Shown here one piece after another: positions 46,937-58,925 of a stretch of DNA of 64,000 nt. Within the stretch, counting starts at the first letter, position 1. Every line of letters begins with the position of its first letter. Source of the stretch: Cryptomeria japonica (taxonomy: Eukaryota > Streptophyta > Pinopsida > Cupressales > Cupressaceae); the NCBI RefSeq assembly GCF_030272615.1, contig NC_081414.1:523574137-523638136 (forward strand). The letters are read 5' to 3'. Below the pieces are notes generated by a model. The model had not been told where the DNA came from and searched no databases. It saw nothing but the letters and a program-made list of their open reading frames with translations. A program made the position numbers and the translations under genes.

Positions 46937-47929
46937 ATACTCTAACTTTATCATGAATAAGGTCACATAAGTAAAATCCATCATCAAAGTATCACACTCC
47001 TAGAACCGAAAACACATATTCAACATAAATTAAGAATTAAGTAGAAGGAATAATACTATCGCTAAACTAGGGTTTAGTGTCATAATACTTGTTAGCAGTG
47101 CTCAGATTGGTAACAAGGGCTTCACTTTCTAGACAATATTATATCATGTGCATTCATATTGGGGGGTTTAATATCTTAAAAAATAAGTTCAATAAATTGC
47201 CTATTTGATGACAATAGGGGGCTTTTTAATTCAGGTTATGAAAAAATGCAATATATGGTCAAAATAGGGGTTTTTTAATTTGGGTTGTGTATTGGGAGGG
47301 GGTGACGAAAAGGGATTTTAGGGGAATATTTTTTGAAAATAGAGGGATTATTTAGTATGCCATAAATGCATGTGCTATAACCTAGGTTCACTAAGTGAAG
47401 CCCTCATGGGATTGGTGGGGTATTACATCCCCCCTCTAAAACATGACTTACTCCTAGAGTTACAAAGGCTCAAAGATGGAAACATAAATAGATTAGTCCC
47501 AAAATTACAATTGGTGTACAACCTCTTTTTGAATCATTACAATTTAAAAATGCTATCTGGCTACACATTTGAAAGTAATATTTTCTTAACTACCTTTATT
47601 TGGAAATTCATGCATCTTTTACATCAAGATACTTGATTTTACACTTCCAAATATAGCAAGTACTCAAATTAACTCAATTTTCACCCCAAATATAAACATC
47701 TCCATAATCTCATACAAATAAAAAACATCAAATAATTACTTGATACTCAAGAATACACACCATCCCATATTTCTAGTTACAATTTATGATTCCAATAATT
47801 TCCAATTAATTTAATGCCATCGAGTCACAATACACATATTGAGTAAAGAAAGATTATCCATCTTTTACATTAATATACAACAAAAACATAAGAAATATAC
47901 ATCTAGCACAAGCATACACAATCACATCA
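46937..47929. other. AT-rich spacer, no gene seen
   Basis: Contains two similar words, AATAGGGGGCTTTTTAATTCA (about 47213) and AATAGGGGTTTTTTAATTTG (about 47262), as a diverged direct repeat. No coding or RNA gene recognised. Confidence 0.5.
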
Positions 47930-48719
47930 TGTTGGCAAATGCACACTCCAATGAGAAATTGTAGGTGATTGAAGGTATTGTCATTGATGGCAACCTTGCA
48001 TTCCTATGATACCGGCATGCACCAGCACCGACAGACTCAACACCGGCACATAGATCACCGACACCAAAAATATTGATCACCAACACCATGGCCAACAAGA
48101 ATTTTGTTTAAATGTATTTTGTATTTAATTATAAAATATTTTGTAAGATGACTTGGTGGATTGTAACATGACTCATATATGTATGAGATCACTGTAGATC
48201 ATTTAGTATGGATAGATGATGGAAGGATTAATGCAGACCTAATATGCGAATTGTAAGGCAGATATTGGATAAGGTTTTATGTATGTAGCAGAGCTTAAAC
48301 CGATATTGAATCTAGCAAAGTAGATGCTGATCTGAAGCAGTACAAGACATTGGATTTGTATAATCCATTTTGTAAGTCAGTGTGACTTCTTTTTGTAATT
48401 GAGTAGTGAGCTCTAGGCACTTGGCCTTCCTGCATGTGCAAGCCCCTATTGTAAACAGTAATATTCTCTTATTGGCCAGTAAGTGAATATTGTGGGTTAC
48501 AAATCCCACTGAGGTTTTTCCCACACCGGGTTTCCTCATTAAAAATACTATGTTATGGTGTGTCTCTTATGTTGTGGTTATTGCTCTTATTTACTGCATT
48601 ATTTTTGGTTTACCGGTACACAATTTTGATATGCTTTTCATGCTATAAGTTAAGAAATTTTTTATACCAGTCAGATACTGATTCAACCCCCCCTCTCAGT
48701 ATCTTTGGAAATCCTAACA
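47930..48719 (+). mobile_element. Solo LTR of the E5 family
   Basis: 790 bp starting TGTTGGCAAATGC and ending AATCCTAACA. It is the reverse complement of the E5 LTRs with moderate divergence and is flanked by a perfect 5 bp duplication CATCA (47925-47929 and 48720-48724). This is the product expected from LTR-LTR recombination. Confidence 0.93.
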
Positions 48720-48724
48720 CATCA

Positions 48725-49125
48725 CCATGAAGTGCACAAAACAAGGCTACTATTACCAAATTTTGCACATGCCAAATTTAGTGCCCTAATAAAGCCTTGC
48801 ATTCATTCATTTTGAAAAGATCAAATCATGAACAGGGAGAAATGCACTGGTTTTGTCTAACTTGTTTGCGTCATGTGCAGATACAAGAAAATAAGGCAGC
48901 ATGTGGATTAAAATGTGGCTCCCAAAAGGGTTGAGGTTAGCATGTTGTAGACCACTAAAACATCTATGCTCCATTGCAGATGAAATTGCATGGCTATTAA
49001 AACCTTAAGGCCAAAAGAAACTCAGAGCAAAATGCAGTCGGCCTATGTAAAGTTTTACTCGGGCACCAAAGAGGGTTTTAAAAGGCCTTAGAGTTTCCAA
49101 GCGGTTTTCAGTTGCTAGGGAGGAG
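48725..49125. other. Spacer, nothing recognised
   Basis: No coding frame or repeat recognised. It borders the first copy of the 2.1 kb duplication. Confidence 0.45.
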
Positions 49126-51254
49126 GACCTTTTATCCCACATTGGCCACGCGGAGGGAGTTTATCATATTTAAATATAAAGTCACATATAACTATAGTGT
49201 CAAAGCTTACAGGATTTTGGAAAAAAGAGGCAGCTCGTGGCCTGGTGGACCCCATGCACACACATCTCAAGGCATCCTAATTTTGTGACCGGTTGGCAGG
49301 AAGAGACTAAAGAGAGAGCAAGTTCAGGATAGATCAATAGTGATCACAGAGATCTAACGACTGTCACTATGTCACAATGAAAAGATGCAAACCAGATTAT
49401 CGTCGTGACTTGGCAACTGATGATGTGGCTGAGCTGAGGGTATAATACCAAAGATACGTTGTAGATAGGTGTCAATCTAGTGGTTGGTGACATGGCACAG
49501 ATGGATGACATCGAGCAGATCTTGGCCGTGATGAGTCCCAAAAAAGTTTCACCAAAGGCTCAGTTTCATCTACATAATAATATCGATGAAACTGTAGGTT
49601 CGATGAAACTGGTAAGCGGCTTGCCAAAGGAATACTTTGGCAGAAAGAATGAGATTTGATAGAGCAGGATGCATGGTGGCCCAACGGATAGGTGGTTCCC
49701 ACGTGGATCTCATGAGACAAATAGAGGGTGACACACGTTGACACATGGCACAAGAGAGAAGATCAGTCGGGGTTAGAGGTTGCACAAGTTCAAGAAAGAT
49801 CAATGGTAATCTGAAAGATCTAAGGGCCATCACTATACCACTATAGAAAGAAGCTCGCAAGTTATCATAGTGACTTGGTGACTAAGCACATATGGAAAAG
49901 GCAAAGGGGAGGTGAGCAGCTAAGAGGTTAAAGATTGAGAAGTTTGAGGGTAGATCAATAGCTGTTGCTATATCGCAAGATAAAAATGCTCGCTGGTTAT
50001 CTCATGCGACTTGGTGACTGATGATGTGGCCATCCAGGTGGACTCAAAATGAATAAGGATGTGCCACATGGTAGAGAGAAGATGAAGAACCATGGGTAGA
50101 CCAAAAGTAAAGATGGAGTAGATTGATCACATCCAACGGTCTAGACCTAGATCCGATGGTGGTTGCTATATCGGAAGGAAAAGTTGCTCGCCCAATTATC
50201 ATTGTGACTTGGCAAATGATGATGTGGCATTTGAGATGGTCATCCAGGTGGGCTAAGAGTGAATGAGGATGCGCCATGGGATAGAGAGTAGGTGAGGAAT
50301 CAAGGCAGACCAAGTCCAGTGGTAGGTCCAAGTGGCGAGACAAAGTGGACCCGTGAGAAAATCAAAGGCTGACACGTGGCAAAAGGCTATAGACAAGTGG
50401 ATGTATATATTTTTAAGTCCACTTTGAATTTGAACTTTCACCGATTCAAAGTTTATCGGTTCAAAGTGGTTCACCAGTTCAAAGTTTATTGGTTCAAAGT
50501 GGTTCATCAGTTCAAAGTGTTTCAATAGTTCAAAGTTCATTAGCATCTCTCATTCTCATGGGCCCAGGATGAAGAGAGCAATGGGAGAGATAAAAGAAAA
50601 CTAGTAGAGGTAAAAAGAAAGCAGGTTCCTGAAGATCTAGCAGTGGTCGCTATACCACATGATGAAGATGCACGGTGTTTATTCACCATGACTTGGTGAC
50701 CAAGTAGCGGGGTCCGCTAAGGAAGCAATCTTGAGGAAGAAATAAAGAACACAAATTAAGGTTGATGAGATAGAAGAGCTTCATTCTGGTAGTGAGTCCA
50801 GGTTGTGCTAAGATGGGGGTAGGAACCCCAAAACCAACCAGGATGTGACACGTGGTCAACCCGATAGGAAAGCAGGTGAAATGGAGCATATCATCGGCCA
50901 TAGAAATAAGTGTTTTAGTGCTAACCCGATGACGCGATGAAGAAAGCAATGCTAGTTACAGTCAAAAGCTGAAAGTGGTGGTAGGCAAAGTAGCTTCCAG
51001 GGATCCATGCAAAATGAGAAGAAAAGTCATCAAGTAGTTTGAGGTCCGGTTACCCAGCTCAAAGCAAGTTTGCATGAGTCTTTCTCATGATCTTGAGGTG
51101 ATAAGGATTGATTTTGAGTGCCATATGGGTCAACTTTTAGTTGACTAAGAGTTTGAACTGAATTGCACGAATTTTTCTCATGATTTTGAGCCTTTTTGGT
51201 GGCTTTTTATTTCTACGAGAGGATTAGTTTTCAAAGGAGATATTTTTAGTGGAA
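49126..51254. repeat. 2.1 kb tandem unit, copy 1
   Basis: Begins GACCTTTTATCCCACATTGG and ends TTTTTAGTGGAA. Collinear with 51255-53361 over its whole length at roughly 90% identity by eye. Internally it has about five diverged sub-repeats, each centred on a CGACTTGGCGACTGATGATGTGG-like core (about 49405, 49870, 50006, 50204 and 50688). The segment 49518-49640 resembles the E1 3' non-coding region. No coding frame is convincing. Confidence 0.88.
50441..50545. repeat. GGTTCAAAGT minisatellite, copy 1
   Basis: About seven near-perfect GTTCAAAGT words, alternating with TTTATCG, GGTTCACCA and similar spacers, within 100 bp. The corresponding block in the second unit has fewer or rearranged copies. 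Confidence 0.8.
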
Positions 51255-53361
51255 GACCTTTTATCCCACATTGGCTGCGCAGAGGGAGTTTATCATATTT
51301 AAATATAAGGTCACATATAACTATAGTGTCAAAGCTTATGTGATTTTGGCAAGAAGAGGCAGCTCGTGGCTTGGTGGATCCCATGCGTACACATCTCAAG
51401 GCATCCTAAATTTGTGACCGACTGGGGGGAAAAGACTAAAGAACGAGCAAGTTTAGGATAGATCAATGGTGATCACAGAGATCTAATGACTATCACAATG
51501 AAAAGATGCACATTCGATTATTGTCGTGACTTGGTGATTGATGACATGGTGGAGTAGATGGTATAAGACCAAAGATATGTGGTAGATAGGTGTTGGTTCA
51601 ATGGCTAGTGACATGGCATGGATGGATGACATAGAGCAGATCTTGGCTGCGATGAGTCGCAAAAAAGTTTCACCGAAGGCTCAGTTTCATCAACATAATA
51701 ATATCGATGAAACTGTAGGTTCGATGAAACTGGTAAGCGGCTCGCCGAAGGAATACTTTGGCCAAAAGAATGAGATCTAACAGAGCAGGAGATGTGGCAT
51801 CCCAATAGACAGGTAGTTCCCAGGAGGATATCATGAGCCAATCAGAGGGTGACACACGTTGACACGCGGCACAAGAGAGAAGATCAACTGGGGTTAAAGG
51901 TCGAATAAGTTCAGGAAAGATCAACGATAATCCGAAAGATCTAAGGGCCATCAATATACCACTATAGAAAGAAGCTTGCCAGTTATCATAGCGACTTGGC
52001 GACTAAGCACGTGCAGAAAAGGCAAAGGGGAGGTGAGAGGCTAAGAGGTTAAAGATTGAGTAGTTTAAGGGTAGATCAACGGTCGTTGCTATACCGCAAG
52101 ATAAAAATACTTGCTGGTTATCTCACGCGACTTGGCAACTGATGATGTGGTCATCTAGGTGGACTCAGAATGAATAAGGATGCACCACATGGTAGAGAGA
52201 AGATGAAGAACCATGGGTAGACCAAGAGTAAAGATGGAGTAGATTGATCACATCCAACGGTCTAGACCTAGATTTGATGGTGGTCGCTATACCGCAAGGA
52301 AAAGTTGCTCGCCCAATTATCGTTGCGACTAGGCGACTGATGACATGGCATTTGAGATGGTCATCCAAGTGGGCTACGAGTGAGTGAGGATGCACCATGG
52401 GATAGAGAGTAGGTGAGGAATAGGTAGACCAAGTCCAGTGGCAGGTCCAAGTAGTGAGACAAAGTGGACCCGTGAGAAAATCAGAGGCTGACATGTGGCA
52501 AAAGGCTATAGATGAGTGGATGTATGTATTTTTTAAGTCCACTTTGAACTTGAACTTTCACCGGTTCAAAGTGGTTCATCAGTTCAAAGTGGTTCACCGG
52601 TTCACAGTTCATCAGTTCAAAGTGTTTCAATAGTTCAAAGTTCATTAGCATCTCTCATTCCCATGGGCCCAAGATGAAGAGAGCAATGGGAGAGATAAAA
52701 GAAAACCAGCAAAGGTAAAAAGAAAGCAGGTTATTGAAGATCTAGTGGTGGTTGCTATATCGCATGATGAAGATGCATAGTGTTTATTCGACGTGACTTG
52801 GCGACCAAGTAGTGGGACCCACTAAGGAAGAAATTCAGAGGAAGAAATAAAGAACGTAGATTAAGGTTGATCGGATGGAAGAGCTTCATTCCGATAGTGA
52901 GTCTAGGTCATGGTAAGATGGCAGAGTAGAAACCTCGAAACCAACCAGGATGTGAGATGTGGCCAGTCTGATAGAAAAGCCTGTGAAATGGAGCGTATCA
53001 TCGATCATCAAAATAAGTGTTTTAGTGCTAACTCGATGACCTGATGAAGAAAGCAATGCTAGTTATAGTCAGAAGTCGAAAGTGGTGGTAGGCAAAGTAG
53101 CGTCCAGGGATCCATTTGAAATGAGAAGAAAAGCCATCAGGTAGTTTGAGGTCCAGTTACCTAGCTCAGAGCAAGTCTGAATGTGTCTATCTCATGATCT
53201 TGAGGTGATAAGGATTGATTTTGAGTGCCATATGGGTCAACTTTTACTTGACTAAGAGTTTGAACTGAATTGCATGAGTTTTTCTCATGATTTTGAGCCT
53301 TTTTGGTGGCTTTTTATTTCTACGAGAGGATCAATTTTCAGAGGAGATATTTTCAGTGGGA
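51255..53361. repeat. 2.1 kb tandem unit, copy 2
   Basis: Direct continuation of copy 1 with the same order: shared start, sub-repeat cores (about 51527, 51991, 52128, 52325 and 52793), GGTTCAAAGT block, and the TTTGGTGGCTTTTTATTTCTA end. The junction at 51254/51255 joins the unit end directly to the unit start, as expected from unequal crossing-over. Confidence 0.88.
52556..52650. repeat. GGTTCAAAGT minisatellite, copy 2
   Basis: The same word as in the first unit; spacing differs, so the small array has changed since the 2.1 kb duplication. Confidence 0.78.
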
Positions 53362-54839
53362 GTTCATCTTCAGTCATTTTGGAGTTATCTTTCCTCTACC
53401 TTTTGGAATGTTTTTGTATAAAGTGAAATTTTTTTATCTTTCTTCACTAGTTCTTGATGATTCTCTGGCTGGTTTTAGCAGAGAATACATTCTTGTAGGT
53501 CATATGCAGTTTTATGACATAATTTTGAGTAAAAATTACCAGCTTATGCCTTATGTCTTTATAGATCATTTTATTATTCTTGATTGAGAGTTAGTTTATT
53601 GTGTTATTGTCTAGATAACCTTCAAATTTTTTGTCTCATTTCTAAGTCACAAGTTGTGCATTGTGATAAATTGGCTCATTCGGTTGATTGTGAAAGTTTT
53701 CTTTCCTTTCAATTTCTTGAAGTTTAAATCCTTTGCATGAAATATTTATGTGTTATGAACCACAAGTCTATTTGTGCAAATTGGTGTTTTTAGGATTGTA
53801 TCTCTATCATTTTGAGATATCTTATTGATGCTTCACCTTTGTTTAGCATTTGGAATTTCTTTCTAGTTTCATTTTAAGTTTTCCTATCCCTTTTCTCAGT
53901 AAAGATTTAGAGTTATTCACAGGGAACCAGCCCTTCATCTAGAGGTTCATTCTCACTATAGGCAACCCATAGGCCTGAGAATTATCCCATGTGTCACCAA
54001 GTTGCTTGAGCTTCCAGCTTCAGTCTACGGGTGCAATTTGAGTTACAAAAGATACATGAGCATGTCCAATGCTCGGTCATATAATACTTTTCCATATCAA
54101 CATCCATCCTCCATACTCCTCCATCCATAAAGCTCACTTCACACATAGCGGCTTGATGGTGTTTGGACCATGCACACATATTGTGAGATCCTCCATACAA
54201 GAGCATTATTCTCTACCTCTTGTTTGTGTAAGGAGTTTAGCCTCCAAGAGATAGGCACCACACATAGGAAGGTGATGGATCCTAGCTACATAACAGCCTC
54301 ACATACCCCCATCCTCAATGGTTCCTTGTGTCTACTTCCCTGTATACACTCAACCAAGGCCACCTCATATGGCCTTGGAGAGGAATCACATTACAACATA
54401 GGACCAACATTCAAAAATATTAAAGATAAACTAGTTTAGCTAGAAAGGTATGAATTAATAACAAAAAATAAAGTATAACTTTCAACAGTAAGACAAGAAA
54501 AATCCATGGAATTTGCAACACTAAATCAAATTTGCAAAATATCTCATGATTGTGGCTAAAGCTTCACAGTAAAAGATATACAAAATTTGTTGTCCACACA
54601 AGAAGAAAATAAAAGTCATCAAAACTTCACATCACAACATTGTGTGACTGTGAATAGCCACCTCACGAGGGAGGAGGAAACCACATTAGACTATCACAAT
54701 AGCCCCTCATGTGGTGTTGAAAGAGCACACTATCCTACATGGCATGGCAATGTGCACCTCGACATCTCCCCACATCGCATCATCACTGTACTGTCATAAA
54801 ATTATGCGTCCTACAATTTTAACCACATTTGAGGTCCTC
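53362..54839. other. Spacer, no gene seen
   Basis: T-rich sequence to about 53900, then mixed. A possible 94-codon frame at 53303-53587 starts inside the repeat and has no family. Nothing supportable. Confidence 0.45.
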
Positions 54840-55499
54840 ACCTTGGTGACGACATCTTCTTCCTAGCCAAGACCTATTTTTTCATTTTCACCCCTTGACC
54901 CCTTCCTATTTGAGCCGTGAGATAGGCTCAGGATCCTGTCTGGGCCCCAATATAGGGTAGGACAGGGGCATGGTGCCTCTATCCCACCTTGTTAGGGTGG
55001 CCCCAAGATAGGTTCCCCTGACCCCATCTACACTTTGGGATCCTAAATCTCCCCAATGTTGGCCTTTTATGAGATGAATTAATCTTCAAGAGGCATGTAT
55101 AAAAGGGGGTTGGTTTTCTCATTTGCATAAGGAGGAATGGGAGGTGAAATTCAAGCAAAGTGGATCATAAGAAAGCATAGGCGAAGATATACATCATCAA
55201 GAATTTGAGCATCCAAGTCTTCTTCATTCATCCATTGGAGGAACATTACAACATTCATTTGCAATCATGTGTATGTGTTAGGGTTTTGTCATGTTACATG
55301 TCATTTCATACAACACTTGTGATTACATTCAAGAAGAAAAGCAATCATCATCAACAAGTTGCAAATCTACAAGGTATACATTTCCATTGTTTACATTCAA
55401 GCAATTGCAATTACTTTCTTTCAAGGTTGATTCCTCAACTGGGGTTTGACTGGGGCAAACCCCTATGGGTGATCGTATGGATCTGTGTCGCACTTTAGG
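54840..55499 (+). repeat. Possible LTR fragment with TATA box
   Basis: ATGTATAAAAGGGGG at about 55095 is a good TATA box. Downstream comes a leader-like stretch rich in CAAG/CATC words ending near TTAGGCTAACA. This layout resembles the R-U5 part of a plant LTR, but no partner copy, primer site or target duplication is visible here. Confidence 0.3.
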
Positions 55500-55740
55500 C
55501 TAACAATGCCTGTTCCAACCAGAAGGGTTCCAGCTAGAAGGCTTCCGGGTGGACCAATTTGGCAACCACATAGCGCTCATGTGGCAAGGGTGTTCCAGTC
55601 GAAACATTTTCAACCGGAACCCCCTTGCCCTATATAAGAGCCGAAATCCGCCCAAGCCCCTCATTGTGCATTGAGCGGCTTGGAGTTGAGCAGGAGGGCG
55701 CAAAAAATCTCAGAGATCCGACCGGAAGGGTTTTTAATTT
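55500..55740 (+). promoter_or_regulatory. Promoter-like block with TATA and TTCC/GGAA boxes
   Basis: CCCTATATAAGAGCC at about 55627-55641 is a strong plant TATA context in otherwise GC-moderate sequence. Around it are five short boxes of TTCC-(N4-5)-GAAGG or CCGGAA type (about 55513, 55527, 55541, 55608 and 55718). What it would drive is unclear; AT-rich and microsatellite DNA follow. Confidence 0.35.
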
Positions 55741-55909
55741 ATTTTTTTAAATGTATTTATTTTATCATATTAATTTATATTGTTTTTTTTTAAAATAGTT
55801 TTTAATAAAAAATTAATTTTTTGATAGAAAATTAGTTTTTTTTAATTTAAAAAAAATAAAAATATATTTTGTATTTATTCTATCATATTAGTTTATAATA
55901 TTATAAAAT
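55741..55909. other. AT-rich low-complexity tract
   Basis: Almost only A and T, with T and A runs. No feature. Confidence 0.8.
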
Positions 55910-56161
55910 AAATACATACATGTACATAAATACACACATACATAAAATACATAAACAAACATACACATACATACATACATACCTACACACATACATACAC
56001 ATACATACAAACTTACATACATACATACACATACATACACATACATACATACATACACATACATACACATACATACATACATACACATACATACAAACCT
56101 ACAAACAAACATACACAAACACACATACCTACCTACATACATACATACATACATACATACA

Positions 56162-56193
<32 letters not shown>

Positions 56194-56345
56194 CATACAT
56201 ATTAAATAATTATATGTACACCTTAGGACATACACATACATAAAAATACATACACATACATACATACACACATACATGTACATACCTACATGTAAATACA
56301 CATACATAAATACATACACATACATACATAAATACACACAAAATA
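55910..56345. repeat. CATA/CATACA microsatellite
   Basis: An interrupted (CATA)n and (CATACA)n tract over about 430 bp. The long open frames on either strand (Tyr/Val/Cys/Met repeats) are artefacts of the repeat. Confidence 0.95.
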
Positions 56346-56369
56346 ATTATATATGCCTTAGGACATACA

Positions 56370-56935
56370 TACACCTTAGGACATGCTATCAGGGGTCGTG
56401 TGTGGTCCTGAGGGGTCACACACATGTTCACACGTGTGTGACCCCTCAGGACCACACACGACCCCTGATAGCATGTCCTGAGGTGTAAACACATGTGTGA
56501 CCCCTCAGGACCACACACGACCCCTAATAGCATGTCCTGAGGTGTATGTATACATCCTATGGTGTATATAATTATTTGATATGATTCCTTAGGACCACAC
56601 AAGGCCCCTTATGACACATCTGCACCCCTTAGCACCTATTAGGACCACATAAGACCAAATGGTGTTGCAAGGTGTCTTATGTGGTCCTAAGGGGTCACAC
56701 ATGTGTTCTAACACATGGGTGACCCCTTAGGACCACACAAGGCACCTTACAACACATGTGCACCCCTTAGGACCTATTAGGACTACATAAGACCAAATGG
56801 TGTCGAAAGGGGTCTTATGTCGTCCTAAGGGGTCACGCATGTGTTCTCACATATGGGTGACCCCTTAGGACCACAAAAGGCCCCTTACGACACGTGTGCA
56901 CCCCTTAGGAACTATTAGGACCACATAAGGCCCCT
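56370..56935. repeat. Array of near-perfect hairpins
   Basis: Hairpin 1: arms 56370-56426 and 56431-56487, 57 bp with two mismatches and a TTCA loop. An extra right-arm copy follows at about 56488-56545. Hairpin 2: arms 56669-56707 and 56710-56748, 39 bp with three mismatches. Hairpin 3: arms 56807-56843 and 56848-56886. All share GTGGTCCTAAGGGGTCAC-like stems (GTGGTCCTGAGGGGTCAC in the first). Spacing is in multiples of about 140 bp. Confidence 0.92.
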
Positions 56936-56949
56936 TACTACTATTGTTG

Positions 56950-57483
56950 CACATCCTATTGCCCCACCCCAGCATACAATAGTTGGTTAGGATACACCTC
57001 CTCCTCTTGTTTATACATCAGTTGATCGAGCCACAGTACCTAGTACTGGATTTTTTGGGGATGTTCACTACCATGCTTATGGAGCCAGATAATGAGGGGG
57101 ATCATGTTGTAGTGGGCTTCTTGCATGATTCTGACATTAGTAGGATCAGACAAGCCTTACATGTTGCAGGAGAGGTATTAATTATAATATATAATTTACT
57201 AATTTTAATTTAAATTTTTTATATAGCTACTTGATTGTACACATGAACTGCATAGATTAAATTAATTACATATATTGGATTGTATTTTTTGAACTATATA
57301 GGGTATAACGTTAGGGTCGATGTATGGAGATTTGGATGCTACCATGAACCCAGTTGTTCATCAGGAGACACAGGTATATATAAAATTTAAATTATTAGTT
57401 TTTTTGTTTTTAAGTTCTATTTAAATTGATATCTAGGTGTTGATTAAATAATTTCAAGTGATTTAAATTATATATATATATAT

Positions 57484-57558
<75 letters not shown>

Positions 57559-58639
57559 ACAAAATGTGTGCATTGTCTAGGATGAGAAAGCATTGCGCGG
57601 GATGAGCCATTCATCCTTCAAACATTCTAGAGTCCAGTATGCACACAATGGAGGTGTTAGAGACCCCAAGGTATGTTTATCTACAACCACGTGACGTGTG
57701 CATGTTCAAGTAGATTCGATTTGATCTTTAAAATAAATTTTACATATATATATATATATATTTAAAACTTAATAATGAATGTTTAAATAATGTACATGTG
57801 AGTTCATGTGTAATTTATATTGCAGGCGCAGGGGGCGATGTTTGAGGATTTGCACATTGCCACCGACCCTGTTCATGAGGAGACATAGGTATACATTATA
57901 ACTTTAAATTAATTCAATCTTAAATATTTAAGTTCTATTTTTAAAGGGTTAGTTTGCAAGTTATAAATATATGTGTATGTGTATATCTAATAAAATTTCA
58001 ACATTGCAAGATGCACCACTATTACGCAGGTTGGGCTCCTTGTCACATGGACATCCTAGAATGCTACATGCACATGGTGGTGATGTTAGATACTCTTGAG
58101 AGGTATGTTTGTCTACACATATGCTCTTAATATATATGTTACTTAAAAAAATTCACTCTAGTATTCATATTAAATGTTAAATTAATATACGAGTTTATTC
58201 GTGCATTCTCTATTGCAGGTGCATGGGGCGATGTTTGAGGATTTGCACATTGCCACCAGCCCTATTCATGAGGAGACACAGGTATACATTATAACTTTAA
58301 ATTAATTGTTTCTTTTAAATATTTAAGTTCTATATTTAAAGGGTTAGGTTCCAAGTTATAAATATATGTGTATATATATCTAACAAAATTTCAACATTGT
58401 AGGATGCATCACTATCATGCAAGTTGAGCTCCTCGTCACATAGATGTCCTAGAATCCTGCATGCACATGCTGGTGATGTTAGAGAATCTTCAGAGGTATG
58501 TTTGTCTACGTGCAAATTCTCTTAATCTATGTTACTTAAAATTTTTTACTCTAGTACATTCAAATTAAATGTTTAATGTATGATTTTATGTGTGCATACT
58601 CTATTGCAGGCACATGGATCGGGACGTGGTTTAGGATAG
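56950..58639 (+). pseudogene. Gene-like stretch: exon pair in three tandem copies
   Basis: A first exon ends 57174 (...LHVAGE, then GT). Copy 1: exon a 57302-57373 (GSMYGDLDATMNPVVHQETQ), exon b 57581-57670 (DEKALRGMSHSSFKHSRVQY). Copy 2: exon a 57826-57888 (GAMFEDLHIATDPVHEET, then a stop), exon b 58010-58102, whose acceptor AG has become AA. Copy 3: exon a 58219-58281 (GAMFEDLHIATSPIHEETQ), exon b 58403-58495 (HRCPRILHAHAGDVRESSE). The last exon at 58610-58639 ends in TAG. Every inferred junction is phase 0 with GT-AG, and introns are AT-rich. A frameshift in exon 1 and a stop in copy 2 suggest decay. No family recognised. Confidence 0.55.
57465..57556. repeat. TA microsatellite
   Basis: About 90 bp of (TA)n with one CACATACA break, inside the intron of copy 1. 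Confidence 0.95.
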
Positions 58640-58887
58640 GGCCTCAAATGACCCATTGTTTATATATATATGTGCATGTGCACACATTTTATAGACTTTT
58701 CATATTTGTACATGTTTACTAGACATTTCATACATGTGTATTGTACACATTTCATATGCGTATGTGAACTAGATATTTATTTTTCATATTTCATGTGTGT
58801 GTGTGTACTAGACATTTAATACATGTGTACATGCGATAGATAGACATATATGTGTATGTTTTAGATAGATCTACATTTCATACTACT

Positions 58888-58925
<38 letters not shown>

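Noticed and set aside
49344-52542. Several 65-125 codon minus frames in the 2.1 kb repeats
   Set aside because: Present in parallel in both units but low in family similarity, in different frames, and ending at repeat variants; better explained as chance frames in non-coding repeats.
55888-56337. 149-codon minus frame and a 107-codon plus frame rich in Tyr/Val/Cys/Met or Ile/His/Thr
   Set aside because: Pure translations of the CATA/CATACA microsatellite.
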